Made by a program: the position numbers and the translations under genes
Part shown: piece after piece, positions 37,756-48,247 of the stretch
Layout: each line of letters starts with the position of its first letter
Position numbering within the stretch: the first letter of the stretch is position 1
Notes under the pieces: generated by a model
What the model was told of the DNA's origin: nothing
The model's database searches: none
What the model saw: only the letters and a program-made list of their open reading frames with translations
Source: Streptococcus mitis
GTDB taxonomy: Bacteria; Bacillota; Bacilli; Lactobacillales; Streptococcaceae
Direction: 5' to 3'
Assembly: GCF_000722685.1 (NCBI RefSeq)
Contig: NZ_JPFV01000011.1
Span: 310,001-374,000 of the forward strand
Length of the DNA: 64,000 nucleotides

Positions 37756-40700
37756 CTAGATTGCTTCTGTGACAAAACTACGGCTTTCAAGTACCTTAAG
37801 CATGGCGTTAGCTGTATCTAAGGCTGTAAAGAGGGGCACACCGTGTTCAATGGCTGAACGGCGAATCTGCTCACCATCTTCATCAGCAGTACGTTTGGTT
37901 CCTACTGTATTAATGATAGCTTGAATTCTTCCTTTACGAACAAAGCTTGGAATATCCTTATCGTCATCACCAATCTTACCAACAGGTTGGGCTTGCAATC
38001 CATGACTAGCAAAGAAGGCTGCTGTCCCTTCTGTCGCGAGGATACCATAGCCAATATTTTGGAAACGACGAGCCAAGTCCAAGGCTTCTTCTTTGGCATC
38101 ATCGGCGATGGTAAATACAACGTTACCAAAAGTTGGCAAATGTAGGTAAGAAGCTTCAAAGGCCTTATAGAGAGCTTTTTCCAAAGTCGTATCAGAACCC
38201 ATAACTTCACCTGTTGACTTCATTTCAGGACCGAGCAAGCTATCCACTTTCGCTAACTTGGTGAAGGAGAAGACAGGTGCCTTGATATGAACGCGAGTGC
38301 TTTCAGGGTAAAGACCATCTTGGTAGCCAAGTTCTGATAAACTTTGCCCAAGAATGAGCTTGGTCGCTACTTGAGCCATAGGAATATTGGTTACCTTAGA
38401 AAGGAATGGAACTGTACGGCTGGCACGCGGATTGACCTCAATAACGTAGACTTTTTCATCCTTGATGACAAACTGAATGTTCATCATACCAAGACAGTTA
38501 AGGCCGATTGCTAGGCGTTTAGTATAGTCTGCGATTGTTTCTTGCACCTTTTGCGACAAGGTTTGTGGTGGGTAAACGGCCATTGAGTCACCTGAGTGGA
38601 CACCAGCACGTTCGATATGCTCCATGATACCAGGGATAAGGACATTTTCTCCGTCTGAAATGGCATCAACTTCACACTCTTGTCCAACGATATAAGAGTC
38701 AACAAGAACTGGATGGTCTGGACTAGCCTTAACCGCTGTACGCATGTAAGAACGAAGATCTTCTTCATTTTCTACGATTTCCATGGCACGTCCACCAAGT
38801 ACATAAGATGGGCGAACAAGAACTGGGAAGCCAATCTTGCGAGCTGCAAGAACTGCTTCTTCTTCATTGGTAGCCGTTTGTCCTGGTGGCTGTGGAATAT
38901 CCAAATCTTTAAGAGCTTGTTCGAAGAGGTCACGGTCTTCAGCTCGGTCTAGGTCAGCAACTTGCGTTCCCAAAATGGTCACACCTGCTTTTGCCAATGG
39001 CTCCGCAAGGTTAATGGCTGTTTGACCACCGAACTGAACGATAACCCCTTTTGGTTGTTCCAAGTCAATGACATTCATAACATCTTCGAAAGTCAACGGT
39101 TCAAAGTAGAGCTTGTCAGATACCGAGAAGTCTGTAGAAACGGTCTCTGGGTTTGAGTTCATGATGATAGCTTCGTATCCAGCAGCCTGGATAGCCTTAA
39201 CCGAGTGAACAGTTGCGTAGTCAAACTCAACCCCTTGCCCGATACGAATTGGACCAGAACCTAGAACAAGTACAGATTCTTTATCAGATTTGATAGATTC
39301 ATTTTCCCAACCATAGGTTGAATAGAAATATGGTGTTTCAGAGTCAAACTCCGCCGCGCAGGTATCAACCATCTTGTAGACTGGGACAATCTTGTTTTCC
39401 AAACGAAGCTGACGAACTTGGTCTGCAGTCGTTTCCCAAAGTTCAGCAATCTTACGGTCTGAGAAGCCATTAAGTTTAGCTGTTTTCAAGACTTCTAGAT
39501 CTTGTGGATGGGCACCCAATTCTTGCTCAATTTCAAAGATATGCAAGAGTTTATCAAGATAGAAGATATCAATTTTTGTAAGCTCTGCAATTTCTTCTGG
39601 TGTGTAGCCACGGCGAATGGCTTCTGATACGTAGAAGAGACGGTCATCCTGTGCCTTTACAACCTTTTCAATCAAGTCATCATCTGAAACACTGGCAAGT
39701 TCTGGAATCTCGTTATGATGAACACCGATTTCAAGTGAGCGACAGGCCTTAAGAAGTGATTCTTCGATGTTTCGACCAATCGCCATGACTTCTCCTGTCG
39801 CCTTCATCTGTGTTCCAAGACGACGTTCACCCTTTTCAAACTTGTCAAATGGAAAACGGGGAATCTTGGCAACTACGTAGTCAAGGGCTGGCTCAAACAT
39901 GGCATAGGTTGAACCTGTAACTGGGTTGATCACCTCATCCAAGGTCAAGCCAACTGCAATCTTGGCAGCCAACTTGGCAATTGGATAACCTGTCGCTTTA
40001 GAGGCAAGGGCTGATGAACGCGATACACGAGGGTTTACTTCGATAACATAATACTTAAAGCTATGTGGGTCAAGGGCCAACTGAACGTTACATCCACCTT
40101 CAATTTTGAGGGCACGAATAATGCTCAAGCTTGCGTCACGAAGCATTTGGTTTTCATAGTCTGACATGGTTTGCGCAGGGGCAAATACAATGGAATCCCC
40201 TGTGTGAATCCCAACTGGGTCAAAGTTTTCCATGTTGCAAACAACCAAAGCATTGTCAGCTGAGTCACGCATCACTTCGTACTCGATTTCCTTGAAACCT
40301 GCGATTGAACGCTCAATCAAACATTGGGTAACAGGTGACAATTTCAAACCATTTTCAGCGATTTCACGCAATTCTTCCTCGTTGGCACACATACCACCAC
40401 CAGTACCACCAAGTGTAAAGGCTGGACGAACGATAACTGGGTAACCAATTGTCGCTGCAAAGGCAACTGCTTCTTCGACTGTGTTGACAATTTCAGATTC
40501 TGGAATTGGTTGGTTGAGCTCTTCCATCAATTGTTTAAAGAGGTCACGGTCCTCGGCTTGGTCAATGGCAGATAATTTAGTTCCCAGAAGCTCAACACCA
40601 AGCTCATCAAGGATACCATTTTTAGATAATTCCATGGCCATATTGAGCCCTGTTTGACCACCAAGGGTTGGAAGCAAGGCATCTGGGCGCTCCTTACGAA

Positions 40701-40932
40701 GAATACGTGTCACAAACTCAAGTGTAATCGGTTCGATGTAAACCTTATCAGCAATCTCCTTGTCCGTCATGATAGTTGCAGGGTTTGAGTTAACCAAGAC
40801 AACTTCATAACCTTCCTCTTTCAAAGACAAGCAAGCCTGGGTCCCAGCGTAGTCAAACTCAGCAGCCTGACCAATAATAATCGGACCAGAACCAATCACC
40901 ATAATTTTTTGAATATCAGTACGTTTAGGCAT
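37756..40932 (-). CDS. carB: Carbamoyl-phosphate synthase large subunit
   Basis: 1058 aa, full length. Makes carbamoyl phosphate for pyrimidine and arginine synthesis with CarA. Two homologous ATP-grasp halves: the first starts [31 protein letters not shown], the second near [23 protein letters not shown]. Each has the GGxAMEI or GGTGGG loops (VLGGRAMEI and TLGGTGGGM). The C-terminal MGS-like domain (residues 935 on) binds UMP-type effectors. Last gene of pyrR-pyrB-carA-carB, separated from carA by an unusual 447-base spacer. Confidence 0.98.
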   Translation of the reverse strand: MPKRTDIQKIMVIGSGPIIIGQAAEFDYAGTQACLSLKEEGYEVVLVNSNPATIMTDKEIADKVYIEPITLEFVTRILRKERPDALLPTLGGQTGLNMAMELSKNGILDELGVELLGTKLSAIDQAEDRDLFKQLMEELNQPIPESEIVNTVEEAVAFAATIGYPVIVRPAFTLGGTGGGMCANEEELREIAENGLKLSPVTQCLIERSIAGFKEIEYEVMRDSADNALVVCNMENFDPVGIHTGDSIVFAPAQTMSDYENQMLRDASLSIIRALKIEGGCNVQLALDPHSFKYYVIEVNPRVSRSSALASKATGYPIAKLAAKIAVGLTLDEVINPVTGSTYAMFEPALDYVVAKIPRFPFDKFEKGERRLGTQMKATGEVMAIGRNIEESLLKACRSLEIGVHHNEIPELASVSDDDLIEKVVKAQDDRLFYVSEAIRRGYTPEEIAELTKIDIFYLDKLLHIFEIEQELGAHPQDLEVLKTAKLNGFSDRKIAELWETTADQVRQLRLENKIVPVYKMVDTCAAEFDSETPYFYSTYGWENESIKSDKESVLVLGSGPIRIGQGVEFDYATVHSVKAIQAAGYEAIIMNSNPETVSTDFSVSDKLYFEPLTFEDVMNVIDLEQPKGVIVQFGGQTAINLAEPLAKAGVTILGTQVADLDRAEDRDLFEQALKDLDIPQPPGQTATNEEEAVLAARKIGFPVLVRPSYVLGGRAMEIVENEEDLRSYMRTAVKASPDHPVLVDSYIVGQECEVDAISDGENVLIPGIMEHIERAGVHSGDSMAVYPPQTLSQKVQETIADYTKRLAIGLNCLGMMNIQFVIKDEKVYVIEVNPRASRTVPFLSKVTNIPMAQVATKLILGQSLSELGYQDGLYPESTRVHIKAPVFSFTKLAKVDSLLGPEMKSTGEVMGSDTTLEKALYKAFEASYLHLPTFGNVVFTIADDAKEEALDLARRFQNIGYGILATEGTAAFFASHGLQAQPVGKIGDDDKDIPSFVRKGRIQAIINTVGTKRTADEDGEQIRRSAIEHGVPLFTALDTANAMLKVLESRSFVTEAI

Positions 40933-41379
40933 AGTTTATGATACAAAGCCCGTAACGAACACAGTGAAAATAGGAAACTCGGTGCAGACGCCTTCAGCGT
41001 CAAGACGATGTTTATCTTTTTCACACAGTTCTTAGGGCGTGTTCACTTCCGCGAACAATGTATCTTCTCCTTTCTATTCGGCAACTCTCAGGTTGCCATT
41101 AAATAAATTCTCCGACGATTTTTTAGCGAAACGATACTTTTCGGTAAAAAATCTAGTGCAGGGAGTTTTTAGTTCGCCTGATAGCGACTAAAAGAAACGA
41201 CCTGCCTTTCTATTCGTCACCTCACAGAGCGACATTAAATAAGATACAAAGGACGAATAGAAAGCGATTGAATTTTAGGAAACCAAGGAAGAATTGAAAA
41301 TCCAAGTTGGTTTCTCTAAATTCCAAGCTTTCCGTCCGTGTTCAGTTACATAAATTCTCCGACGAGCTTTTACTCGTTC
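40933..41379 (-). other. Hairpin-rich intercistronic region between carA and carB
   Basis: No credible gene. On the transcribed strand TCGTCGGAGAATTTAT occurs twice and TTATTTAATG-[hairpin]-CGAATAGAAAGG occurs twice. The two hairpins differ in sequence but keep their form (GGCAAC/GTTGCC versus GTCGCT/GGTGAC). Further small dyads: GACGC/GCGTC, GTTCGCGG/GTGAAC. One very short reading frame (MSLCEVTNRKAGRFF) follows the second repeat; I do not regard it as real. Confidence 0.75.
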
Positions 41380-42459
41380 TTAGTTTGATTGTTTAAAAGC
41401 TTCCATCATCTCGATAAACTCGTCAAATAGGTAGCTGGCGTCATGTGGACCAGGTGCTGCGTCTGGGTGGTATTGAACAGAGAAAGCAGGTTGGTATCTG
41501 TGACGAACTCCTTCAACTGACTTGTCATTGATTTCTTCGTGGGTGATAATCAAGTGCTCTGGCAAATCCTCACGGCTGACTGCATAACCATGGTTCTGAC
41601 TTGTAAAATCCACACGTCCTGTAGCAATTTCACGTACCGCGTGGTTAAATCCACGGTGACCAAACTTCATCTTGTAAGTCTTAGCCCCGTTTGCCATAGC
41701 AAAGAGTTGGTGTCCCATACAAATACCAAAGATTGGAATTTTCCCTTGCACACCACGAATCATATCCAGTGCCTGTGGAACATCTTCTGGGTTACCTGGA
41801 CCGTTTGACAACATCACTCCGTCAGGATTGAGATGGAGAATTTCTTCAGCCGTTGTCGAATAAGGAACGACGGTCACGTTACAATTGCGTTTAGAAAGTT
41901 CACGTAGGATTGAGTGCTTGAGACCAAAATCCACTAGCACTACACTCAAACCAACTCCTGGAGCTGGATAGGATGTTTTAGTAGAAACCTGCTTGATATT
42001 GTCTGTCGGCAAGACTGTTGCTTGGAGCTGGTCCGTCACATGATCCATACTGTCCCCAACATGGGTCAAGGTTGCACGCATAGTACCATACTTACGGATA
42101 ATCTTGGTAAGTGCACGCGTATCAATCCCTGAAATACCAGGAATTTTCTTGGCTTTCAAAAATTCATCCAAGGTCATTTGGTTGCGCCAGTTGCTTGCTC
42201 TACGTGCTTCTTCGAAAACAACAACTCCCTTACAAGTTGGAATAATGGATTCGTAATCATCACGGTTAATTCCATAATTTCCTACCAAAGGATAAGTAAA
42301 GGTCAAGATTTGTCCATTATAAGACTGGTCTGTAATGGATTCTTGGTAGCCGGTCATCCCTGTATTAAAGACGATTTCGCCTGTTACATCAATATCTGCT
42401 CCGAAGGCCTTGCCTTCAAAAACTGTGCCATCTTCTAGTACTAGAAGTCTTTTTGTCAT
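41380..42459 (-). CDS. carA: Carbamoyl-phosphate synthase small subunit
   Basis: Glutaminase subunit, 359 aa, that feeds ammonia to CarB. N-terminal CPSase_sm domain with [17 protein letters not shown]; class I glutamine amidotransferase with nucleophile Cys in [13 protein letters not shown] and His/Glu near [13 protein letters not shown]. Starts 49 bases after the pyrB stop in the same direction. Confidence 0.98.
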   Translation of the reverse strand: MTKRLLVLEDGTVFEGKAFGADIDVTGEIVFNTGMTGYQESITDQSYNGQILTFTYPLVGNYGINRDDYESIIPTCKGVVVFEEARRASNWRNQMTLDEFLKAKKIPGISGIDTRALTKIIRKYGTMRATLTHVGDSMDHVTDQLQATVLPTDNIKQVSTKTSYPAPGVGLSVVLVDFGLKHSILRELSKRNCNVTVVPYSTTAEEILHLNPDGVMLSNGPGNPEDVPQALDMIRGVQGKIPIFGICMGHQLFAMANGAKTYKMKFGHRGFNHAVREIATGRVDFTSQNHGYAVSREDLPEHLIITHEEINDKSVEGVRHRYQPAFSVQYHPDAAPGPHDASYLFDEFIEMMEAFKQSN

Positions 42460-42508
42460 ATTTTCACCTCTCGTGGACGCTCACTGGCGTCTTTTAACGT
42501 CTTGTGTT

Positions 42509-43432
42509 TTAGTTGGCGTTTCTACTCGCCAGTACGGATTCTAAGATTGCCATTCGAACAAAGACACCGTTGGTCATTTGTTGGACAATCCGTGATTTTG
42601 GTGCTTCAACCAAGTGATCTGCGATTTCTACATCACGATTGACTGGAGCTGGGTGCATGAGAATTGCTGTTTCTTTCAAGCGCTCGTAACGTTCTTGAGT
42701 CAAGCCATGTTGGGCATGGTAGTCTTCTTTTGAAAAGACTGCACCACTATCATGGCGTTCATGTTGCACACGGAGAAACATCATGACATCAACCTGCTCA
42801 ATGATTTCGTCAATGGTTACAAACTGTCCATACTCTGAAAACTCTTGACTTCTCCATTCCTCAGGTCCAGCGAAAAAGAGTTCAGCTCCCAAGCGTTTCA
42901 AAATCTGCATATTAGATTTGGCAACACGTGAATGATCCAAGTCACCTGCAATCGCAACCTTGAGACCCTCAAAGTGGCCAAATTCCTCATAAATGGTCAT
43001 CAAATCAAGCAAGCTCTGGCTAGGGTGTTGACCCGAACCATCTCCACCATTGATGATGGAAGTCGTAATCGTCGGACTAGCAATCAACTCTCTGTAGTAG
43101 TCGACCTCAGGGTGGCGAATCACACAGACGTCAACTCCTAAAGCAGATAAAGTCAAAATGGTATCATAAAGTGTCTCACCCTTATTAACTGAACTAGTCT
43201 TCACATCAAAGTCAAGTCGCTCCAGCCCCAGTTTAATCTCTGCCACTTCAAAGGACTTATGCGTCCGTGTAGAATCCTCAAAGAAAAGATTGGAAACAAT
43301 CGGATGGTCTTCATAAGGAAGCTGGGCTCCATTTTTAAACTCAATTCCTCGCTTGATCAATTTCATGACTTGATCGACAGTGAGGTCTTCCATGGACACC
43401 ACATGGTTCAATGCTTGTTGATTTTCTGACAT
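42509..43432 (-). CDS. pyrB: Aspartate carbamoyltransferase
   Basis: Catalyses the committed step of pyrimidine synthesis. 307 aa. Carbamoyl-phosphate site [16 protein letters not shown] and [17 protein letters not shown], with the C-terminal Asp-binding [10 protein letters not shown]. There is no PyrI partner, as usual in Firmicutes. Starts 18 bases after pyrR. Confidence 0.98.
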   Translation of the reverse strand: MSENQQALNHVVSMEDLTVDQVMKLIKRGIEFKNGAQLPYEDHPIVSNLFFEDSTRTHKSFEVAEIKLGLERLDFDVKTSSVNKGETLYDTILTLSALGVDVCVIRHPEVDYYRELIASPTITTSIINGGDGSGQHPSQSLLDLMTIYEEFGHFEGLKVAIAGDLDHSRVAKSNMQILKRLGAELFFAGPEEWRSQEFSEYGQFVTIDEIIEQVDVMMFLRVQHERHDSGAVFSKEDYHAQHGLTQERYERLKETAILMHPAPVNRDVEIADHLVEAPKSRIVQQMTNGVFVRMAILESVLASRNAN

Positions 43433-43450
43433 GGCTACTCCTTTAGCTTT

Positions 43451-44015
<565 letters not shown>

Positions 44016-44080
44016 GAAATGTATAGCCAAGCGAGCCCTACTACAAACAGTATAGACTTCACCCTTCTACTTTATCACGC

Positions 44081-44115
44081 TCCTTGCCTGCCTCACGGGA
44101 CAGGTTTAAAGGAAT
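44081..44115 (-). promoter_or_regulatory. PyrR-binding anti-antiterminator loop
   Basis: On the transcribed strand: CCTTTAAACCTGTCCCGTGAGGCAGGCAAGG folds as CCTTT...CCTGTCC-loop-GGCAGG...AAGG. The conserved GTCCxGxGAGxC loop type matches PyrR targets in Bacillus and Enterococcus. The layout promoter, PyrR loop, antiterminator region, terminator is the textbook pyr leader. Confidence 0.88.
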
Positions 44116-44130
44116 ATTTAGTTATCAATT

Positions 44131-44159
44131 ACTATAGCATAAAGCATGCTTAAAATCAA
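44131..44159 (-). promoter_or_regulatory. pyr operon promoter
   Basis: Minus-strand TTGATT (44159-44154), 17-base spacer, TATAGT (44136-44131) with extended TG (TATGCTATAGT). About 160 bases upstream of pyrR, leaving room for the attenuator leader. Confidence 0.82.
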
Positions 44160-44182
44160 GCAAAAACTTTTGATTCCCTATC

Positions 44183-44812
44183 TTATAAATTGCTAAAGTC
44201 ATATAACTGTGGGTACTGGTCACACTCTGGATTTTTAGGATGACAAATGGCTCTTCCAAAATAAATCATGGCCTGATGAGCTGCTAACCACTGCTCCGGT
44301 GGCAAGATATCCATGACACGTTTTTCCACCTCAAGTGGTGTCGCTGATTTTTTGACAATATCATGGTGTTTGCAAATACGCTCCACATGAGTGTCTACTG
44401 CAAAAGCTGGAATCCCAAAGCCCACACTCATGACGACATTGGCTGTCTTGCGACCAACACCTGCCAAACTCTCCAATTCCTCACGTGTCTGAGGGACTTG
44501 ACCATCAAAATCGTCTAGTAACTGTTGGGCACATTTTTTAAGGAATTTAGCCTTATTCCGATACAGTCCCAGGCGAGAAATGTGTGAAGCAATCTCACCC
44601 TCTGTTGCAACAGACATGGCTTGTGGCGTTGGAAAGGCAGCAAAGAGACCTGGTGTGGCCTTATTTACCGCTGCATCCGTTGTCTGAGCTGACAACATAA
44701 CCGCAACCAAGAGTTCAAAATGATTGGTAAAATCAAGACTAGGCTTGGCATCTGGAAAAAGAGCAATGATTTCTTCTAGTACTTTTCGTGATCGTTTTTT
44801 TGACAAAACCAT
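44183..44812 (-). CDS. nth: Endonuclease III, with incomplete Fe-S ligand set
   Basis: Base-excision repair glycosylase/AP lyase for oxidised pyrimidines, 209 aa. HhH with the catalytic Lys LAGVGRKTANVV, and the Asp in AVDTHVERI. The canonical C-x6-C-x2-C-x5-C at the C-terminus reads AICHPKNPECDQYPQLYDF: the first two Cys are kept, the third and fourth positions are Tyr and Phe. The protein ends 12 residues later, at the usual length for the streptococcal form. The ATG overlaps the yceD stop (TAATG), so it is coupled to yceD. Confidence 0.95.
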   Translation of the reverse strand: MVLSKKRSRKVLEEIIALFPDAKPSLDFTNHFELLVAVMLSAQTTDAAVNKATPGLFAAFPTPQAMSVATEGEIASHISRLGLYRNKAKFLKKCAQQLLDDFDGQVPQTREELESLAGVGRKTANVVMSVGFGIPAFAVDTHVERICKHHDIVKKSATPLEVEKRVMDILPPEQWLAAHQAMIYFGRAICHPKNPECDQYPQLYDFSNL

Positions 44813-45354
44813 TATTCGTCTCCATCAAATAGTCCTTGTAAGCCAGCAAAAGGACTGTTTTCTTCTTTCTTAACTACTTGTTGAGCTTGGTATTCTTCCT
44901 CTGTCATGATTTGCCAGTCATTTCCTGAAACAAATCCTTGACCAGCCTCTTCTTCAGCCGTCAAAACCTTGATAGGAATGTTTAGTAGGATATTGTCTGA
45001 CACGCTCTCAGCAAGGTTAAGTTCCCCATTTTCGATAGGCAAGACTAAATCATCATCTAGAACTTCTTGGTCCAACTGGTTAGTTGCGCCTTCCATAAAA
45101 ACTTCCGTGACTGGATAAGATTCAACTAACTCAACTGGCTCCATACTGCGACTTGAAGCAAGAACAATGGTGTAAGACAACTGATAATCTAAGAAATACA
45201 TACGGTCTTCGTACTGTACTTTCCCAACTGCAAGGATATCTTTTACATCTAAAATTTCTTGATTACGTGCACGCAGGTCTGCAGCTAGATCTAAAGTTTG
45301 TTCAAAATACAAGCCTTCAGACTGCTTACGAATTTCTTGGATATTTAACTTCAT
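44812..45354 (-). CDS. YceD/DUF177 family protein
   Basis: 180-aa acidic, soluble protein of the YceD (large ribosomal RNA accumulation) family. It starts MKLNIQEIRKQ with the short conserved core VELVESYPVTEVFM...LDDDLVLPIENGELNLAESV. In most bacteria it precedes rpmF; here it precedes nth. Function in 23S rRNA accumulation is extrapolated from E. coli. TAATG overlap with nth; GGAGGAAAT upstream of the ATG. Confidence 0.85.
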   Translation of the reverse strand: MKLNIQEIRKQSEGLYFEQTLDLAADLRARNQEILDVKDILAVGKVQYEDRMYFLDYQLSYTIVLASSRSMEPVELVESYPVTEVFMEGATNQLDQEVLDDDLVLPIENGELNLAESVSDNILLNIPIKVLTAEEEAGQGFVSGNDWQIMTEEEYQAQQVVKKEENSPFAGLQGLFDGDE

Positions 45355-45516
45355 ATTTCCTCCATAAAGATTTACTCACTTGATTATACCATGAAAAGGC
45401 TACAAACCAGCACACTAAACTTTGTAATTAAAATTCATTTTTCAATATATTTACCATGCTATTTTTGTTTTTTAGTACTATAGGCAAAAATAGATCAGAG
45501 CAAGAAGGATGCTCAC

Positions 45517-45846
45517 ATGGAAGATAAAGAATTGATTGCTAATGCAACCCAACTCCTATCCGAGTTAAATAAAAGTTTCCAACGCTGTAAACAGGGTACG
45601 GCAGATGATATTCGACTGCAAGAGCTGCTAAACACCACTGTGCAAGAGACCAAAAAAGCGGAAAAATTGAACAACAGTATCTTAATCGACCTTTAGAAAT
45701 TTTACCAACCTACCAGTCTTCTGATTGGATTAGCTAGCCTAAAACTAAACGATCAAGCACATACCGCTTGGCGCAACTATGACAAGTTCCATTACGAGCA
45801 TGTCAAACACGTACTAACTCTTTATGGACCTGTTTTTGGATTTTAG
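45517..45846 (+). pseudogene. Small helical protein, possibly bacteriocin-immunity type, with in-frame stop
   Basis: From the ATG at 45517 (AGAAGGA upstream) it reads MEDKELIANATQLLSELNKS... to LIDL, meets TAG at 45694, then continues in the same frame as KFYQPTSLLIGLASLKLNDQ... to GPVFGF and a second TAG at 45844. Read through, it is 109 codons. A single base change (likely GAG to TAG) explains the break. The size and all-helical look resemble enterocin-A-type immunity proteins, but I cannot confirm that. No bacteriocin gene is seen beside it. Confidence 0.65.
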
Positions 45847-45929
45847 AGCATAGAATTTCCAGTTTTCTGTTGACAAAATTTCCTTAAAGGTATAGGATAA
45901 AGATACTAATACTCGGAGGTAAGGGAGAC

Positions 45930-46216
45930 ATGAACAACTAAGTCTATCAAATAAAGAACCTTTATTTAGTAGATCTTGTTTTTGTCTCTTTTTGCATGCT
46001 CTTTTTGTACTAGATCTTCTGGTACTTTATCCTCTTTGAAAATCAAAAAACTAGAAAGCTAACCATCTGCTCCTCTTGGGTTGGATAGGAGTAGACTGGT
46101 CTAGTTTGACAGGATTTTCGACATGGATAATAGCGTTTCTGACAGTGACATTGGCTCTACTAGGTAAGGTAGAGCTTTTTGTTATGCACTATCAACATTC
46201 TAGAAAGGGCAATCAT
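45930..46216 (+). pseudogene. Decayed small membrane-protein gene upstream of the ABC-F gene
   Basis: Starts ATG AAC AAC TAA with GGAGGTAAGGGAG just before it. Ignoring stops at 45939 and 46011 it reads VYQIKNLYLVDLVFVSFCML and IFWYFILFENQKTRKLTIC, then in another frame GWIGVDWSSLTGFSTWIIAF and LTVTLALLGKVELFVMHYQ up to the ABC-F start. Hydrophobic character on both sides of the frame change suggests one broken membrane protein. Alternatively the second part is only a leader. Low confidence. Confidence 0.4.
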
Positions 46217-47743
46217 ATGATAAAAATCAATCACCTGACCATCACACAAAACAAAGATTTACGAGACCTTATTTCTGACCTAAGCATGAGCATCCCAGAT
46301 GGGGAAAAAGTAGCTATTATTGGCGAAGAAGGAAATGGAAAATCAACCTTGCTACGAGCTTTAATGGGGGAAACTTTGCCTGATTTCACTATCAGGGGAG
46401 ACATCCAGTCTGACCATCAGTCACTCGCTTACATTCCTCAAAAACTCCCCGAGGAGGTGAAAAAGAAACGTCTACACGACTACTTCTTTTTGGATTTTGC
46501 TGATTTAGACTACAGTATCCTCTATCGTTTGGCTGAGGAATTGCATTTTGATGGCGATCGCTTCGCTAGCAACCAAGAGATTGGCAGTCTATCAGGGGGC
46601 GAAGCTTTGAAAATTCAGCTCATCCATGAGTTAGCCAAACCCTTTGAGATTCTATTTTTAGATGAACCTTCAAATGACCTAGACCTTGAGACGGTTGATT
46701 GGCTAAAAAGACAGATACAGAAGATGAGGCAAACCGTTATTTTCATTTCCCATGATGAAGACTTTCTTTCTCAAACGGCAGACACTATTGTTCACTTGCG
46801 ACTGGTCAAGCACCGTAAAGAAGCAGAAACGCTAGTAGAGCATTTAGACTATGATAGCTATAGCGACCAGAGAAAGGCTAATTTTACCAAACAAAGCAAG
46901 CAAGCTGCTAACGACCAAAGAACCTATGATAAAACCATGGAAAAGCATCGGCGAGTCAAGCAAAATGTAGAAACTGCACTTCGAGCTACTAAAGATAGTA
47001 CTGCCGGTCGCCTATTGGCTAAAAAGATGAAAAATGTTCTCTCTCAAGAAAAACGCTTTGAAAAGATAGCTCAGTCCATGACCCAAAAGCCACTTGAAGA
47101 GGAAGAAATCAGACTTTTCTTCTCAGACATACAGCCATTACCGGCTTCTAAAGTCTTAATCCAACTGGAAAAAGAAAATTTGTCCATTGCCGACCGTGTT
47201 TTGGCTCAAGAACTGCAACTAACTGTCCGTGGGCAAGAAAAAATCGGTATTATCGGGCCAAATGGTGTTGGAAAATCGACTCTGCTAGCCAAGTTTCAAC
47301 AACTGCTTAGCGCCAAAAGAGAAATTTCGCTTAGTTTTATGCCACAAGATTACCACAAAAAACTGCAATTGGATTTATCACCAATAGCCTATCTCAGCAA
47401 AACTGGGGCAAAAGAGGAACTACAGAAAATCCAATCTCACTTAGCCAGTCTCAATTTCAGTTATCCAGAAATGCAACATCAAATTCGCTCCTTATCTGGC
47501 GGACAACAGGGAAAACTCCTGCTTTTAGATTTAGTCTTGTGCAAACCAAACTTTCTCCTGCTGGATGAACCTACACGAAACTTTTCTCCCACTTCTCAAC
47601 CTCAAATCAGAAAACTCTTTACCACTTATCCTGGCGGTCTCATCACTGTTTCGCATGACCGTCGTTTCTTAAAAGAAGTCTGTTCGACCATCTATCGCTT
47701 GACAGAACACGGTTTGGAAGTAGTTAATTTAGAAGATTTATAA
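46217..47743 (+). CDS. ABC-F family ATPase
   Basis: 508-aa soluble protein with two ABC domains and no membrane part, so a ribosome-acting ABC-F protein rather than a transporter. Domain 1: GEEGNGKSTLLRALMG, SLSGGEALKIQ, LFLDEPSNDLDLE. Linker with basic helices (QSKQAANDQRTYDKTMEKHRR). Domain 2: GPNGVGKSTLLAKFQ, SLSGGQQGKLLLLD, LLLDEPTRNFSPTS. The second Walker B is atypical after DEPTRN. The ATG at 46217 has AGAAAGGGC upstream. Antibiotic-resistance or translation-factor roles are both possible. Confidence 0.88.
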   Translation: MIKINHLTITQNKDLRDLISDLSMSIPDGEKVAIIGEEGNGKSTLLRALMGETLPDFTIRGDIQSDHQSLAYIPQKLPEEVKKKRLHDYFFLDFADLDYSILYRLAEELHFDGDRFASNQEIGSLSGGEALKIQLIHELAKPFEILFLDEPSNDLDLETVDWLKRQIQKMRQTVIFISHDEDFLSQTADTIVHLRLVKHRKEAETLVEHLDYDSYSDQRKANFTKQSKQAANDQRTYDKTMEKHRRVKQNVETALRATKDSTAGRLLAKKMKNVLSQEKRFEKIAQSMTQKPLEEEEIRLFFSDIQPLPASKVLIQLEKENLSIADRVLAQELQLTVRGQEKIGIIGPNGVGKSTLLAKFQQLLSAKREISLSFMPQDYHKKLQLDLSPIAYLSKTGAKEELQKIQSHLASLNFSYPEMQHQIRSLSGGQQGKLLLLDLVLCKPNFLLLDEPTRNFSPTSQPQIRKLFTTYPGGLITVSHDRRFLKEVCSTIYRLTEHGLEVVNLEDL

Positions 47744-47808
47744 ATTTGCAACATAGCAGATAGGATGAGCCAAAACGCAATTTCAGGACAAAAGGAAGTA
47801 AATCTTCC

Positions 47809-47911
47809 TATAATAGTTTGAATTTAAAATAGTACAACATAACTTCTAAAACATGAAATTAATTTGAATTTCCCAATCTATTTGTTCGCATCTTATTTCA
47901 ATCTGTTATAA
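47809..47911. repeat. Degenerate RUP element
   Basis: About 100 bp with worn ends: left ATAATAGTTTGAATT and right ATTTCAATCTGTTATA, compared with TATAGTAGATTGAA and TTTCAATCTACTATA in the intact copy at 28759. The interior (AACATAACTTCTAAAACAT) also resembles that copy. Confidence 0.6.
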
Positions 47912-47968
47912 ATTCCCTCAACTTACTAGTTTTCATTAGGATGGGAAAAAACTACTCCTAACTATCAA

Positions 47969-48004
47969 AAAACGAGCACTTCCTCAGTTGGAAATGCTCG
48001 TTTT
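47969..48004. terminator. Bidirectional terminator between ABC-F and the phtE-locus gene
   Basis: AAAACGAGCACTTCC/GGAAATGCTCGTTTT stem, one mismatch, small loop. T-runs on both strands. Lies between convergent genes. The remaining 48005-48247 holds no gene that I can see. Confidence 0.75.
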
Positions 48005-48247
48005 CTTATGTTGCCATGTTTTATAATTACAATGATAAGTCAGTTAAATTTGGAAGGAATGCTATCCTATGATATTCTGATAACTCACGAAGCGAGAATA
48101 AGTAGTCTCTTTACGGACAGGATATCCCAAGCAATGAATATGGAAGGAATTCCTATGAAATAACTGAGCCAGTATACCTAGTTTAGACATATCATTTTCT
48201 CTCTAGGAAACATGCCAATCGCTATTCTTTCACGTGAAAAAGAGCTA

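Noticed and set aside
41150..41230. Small open frame MSLCEVTNRKAGRFF in the carA-carB gap
   Set aside because: Fifteen residues overlapping a stem-loop repeat, no separate ribosome site; better explained as part of the structured repeat.
41080..41270. Possible competence cin-box (TACGAATA-like) in the carA-carB gap
   Set aside because: The words are GACGAATA and GCCGAATA, lacking the TAC, and sit in both orientations as part of the hairpin repeat; no competence gene follows.
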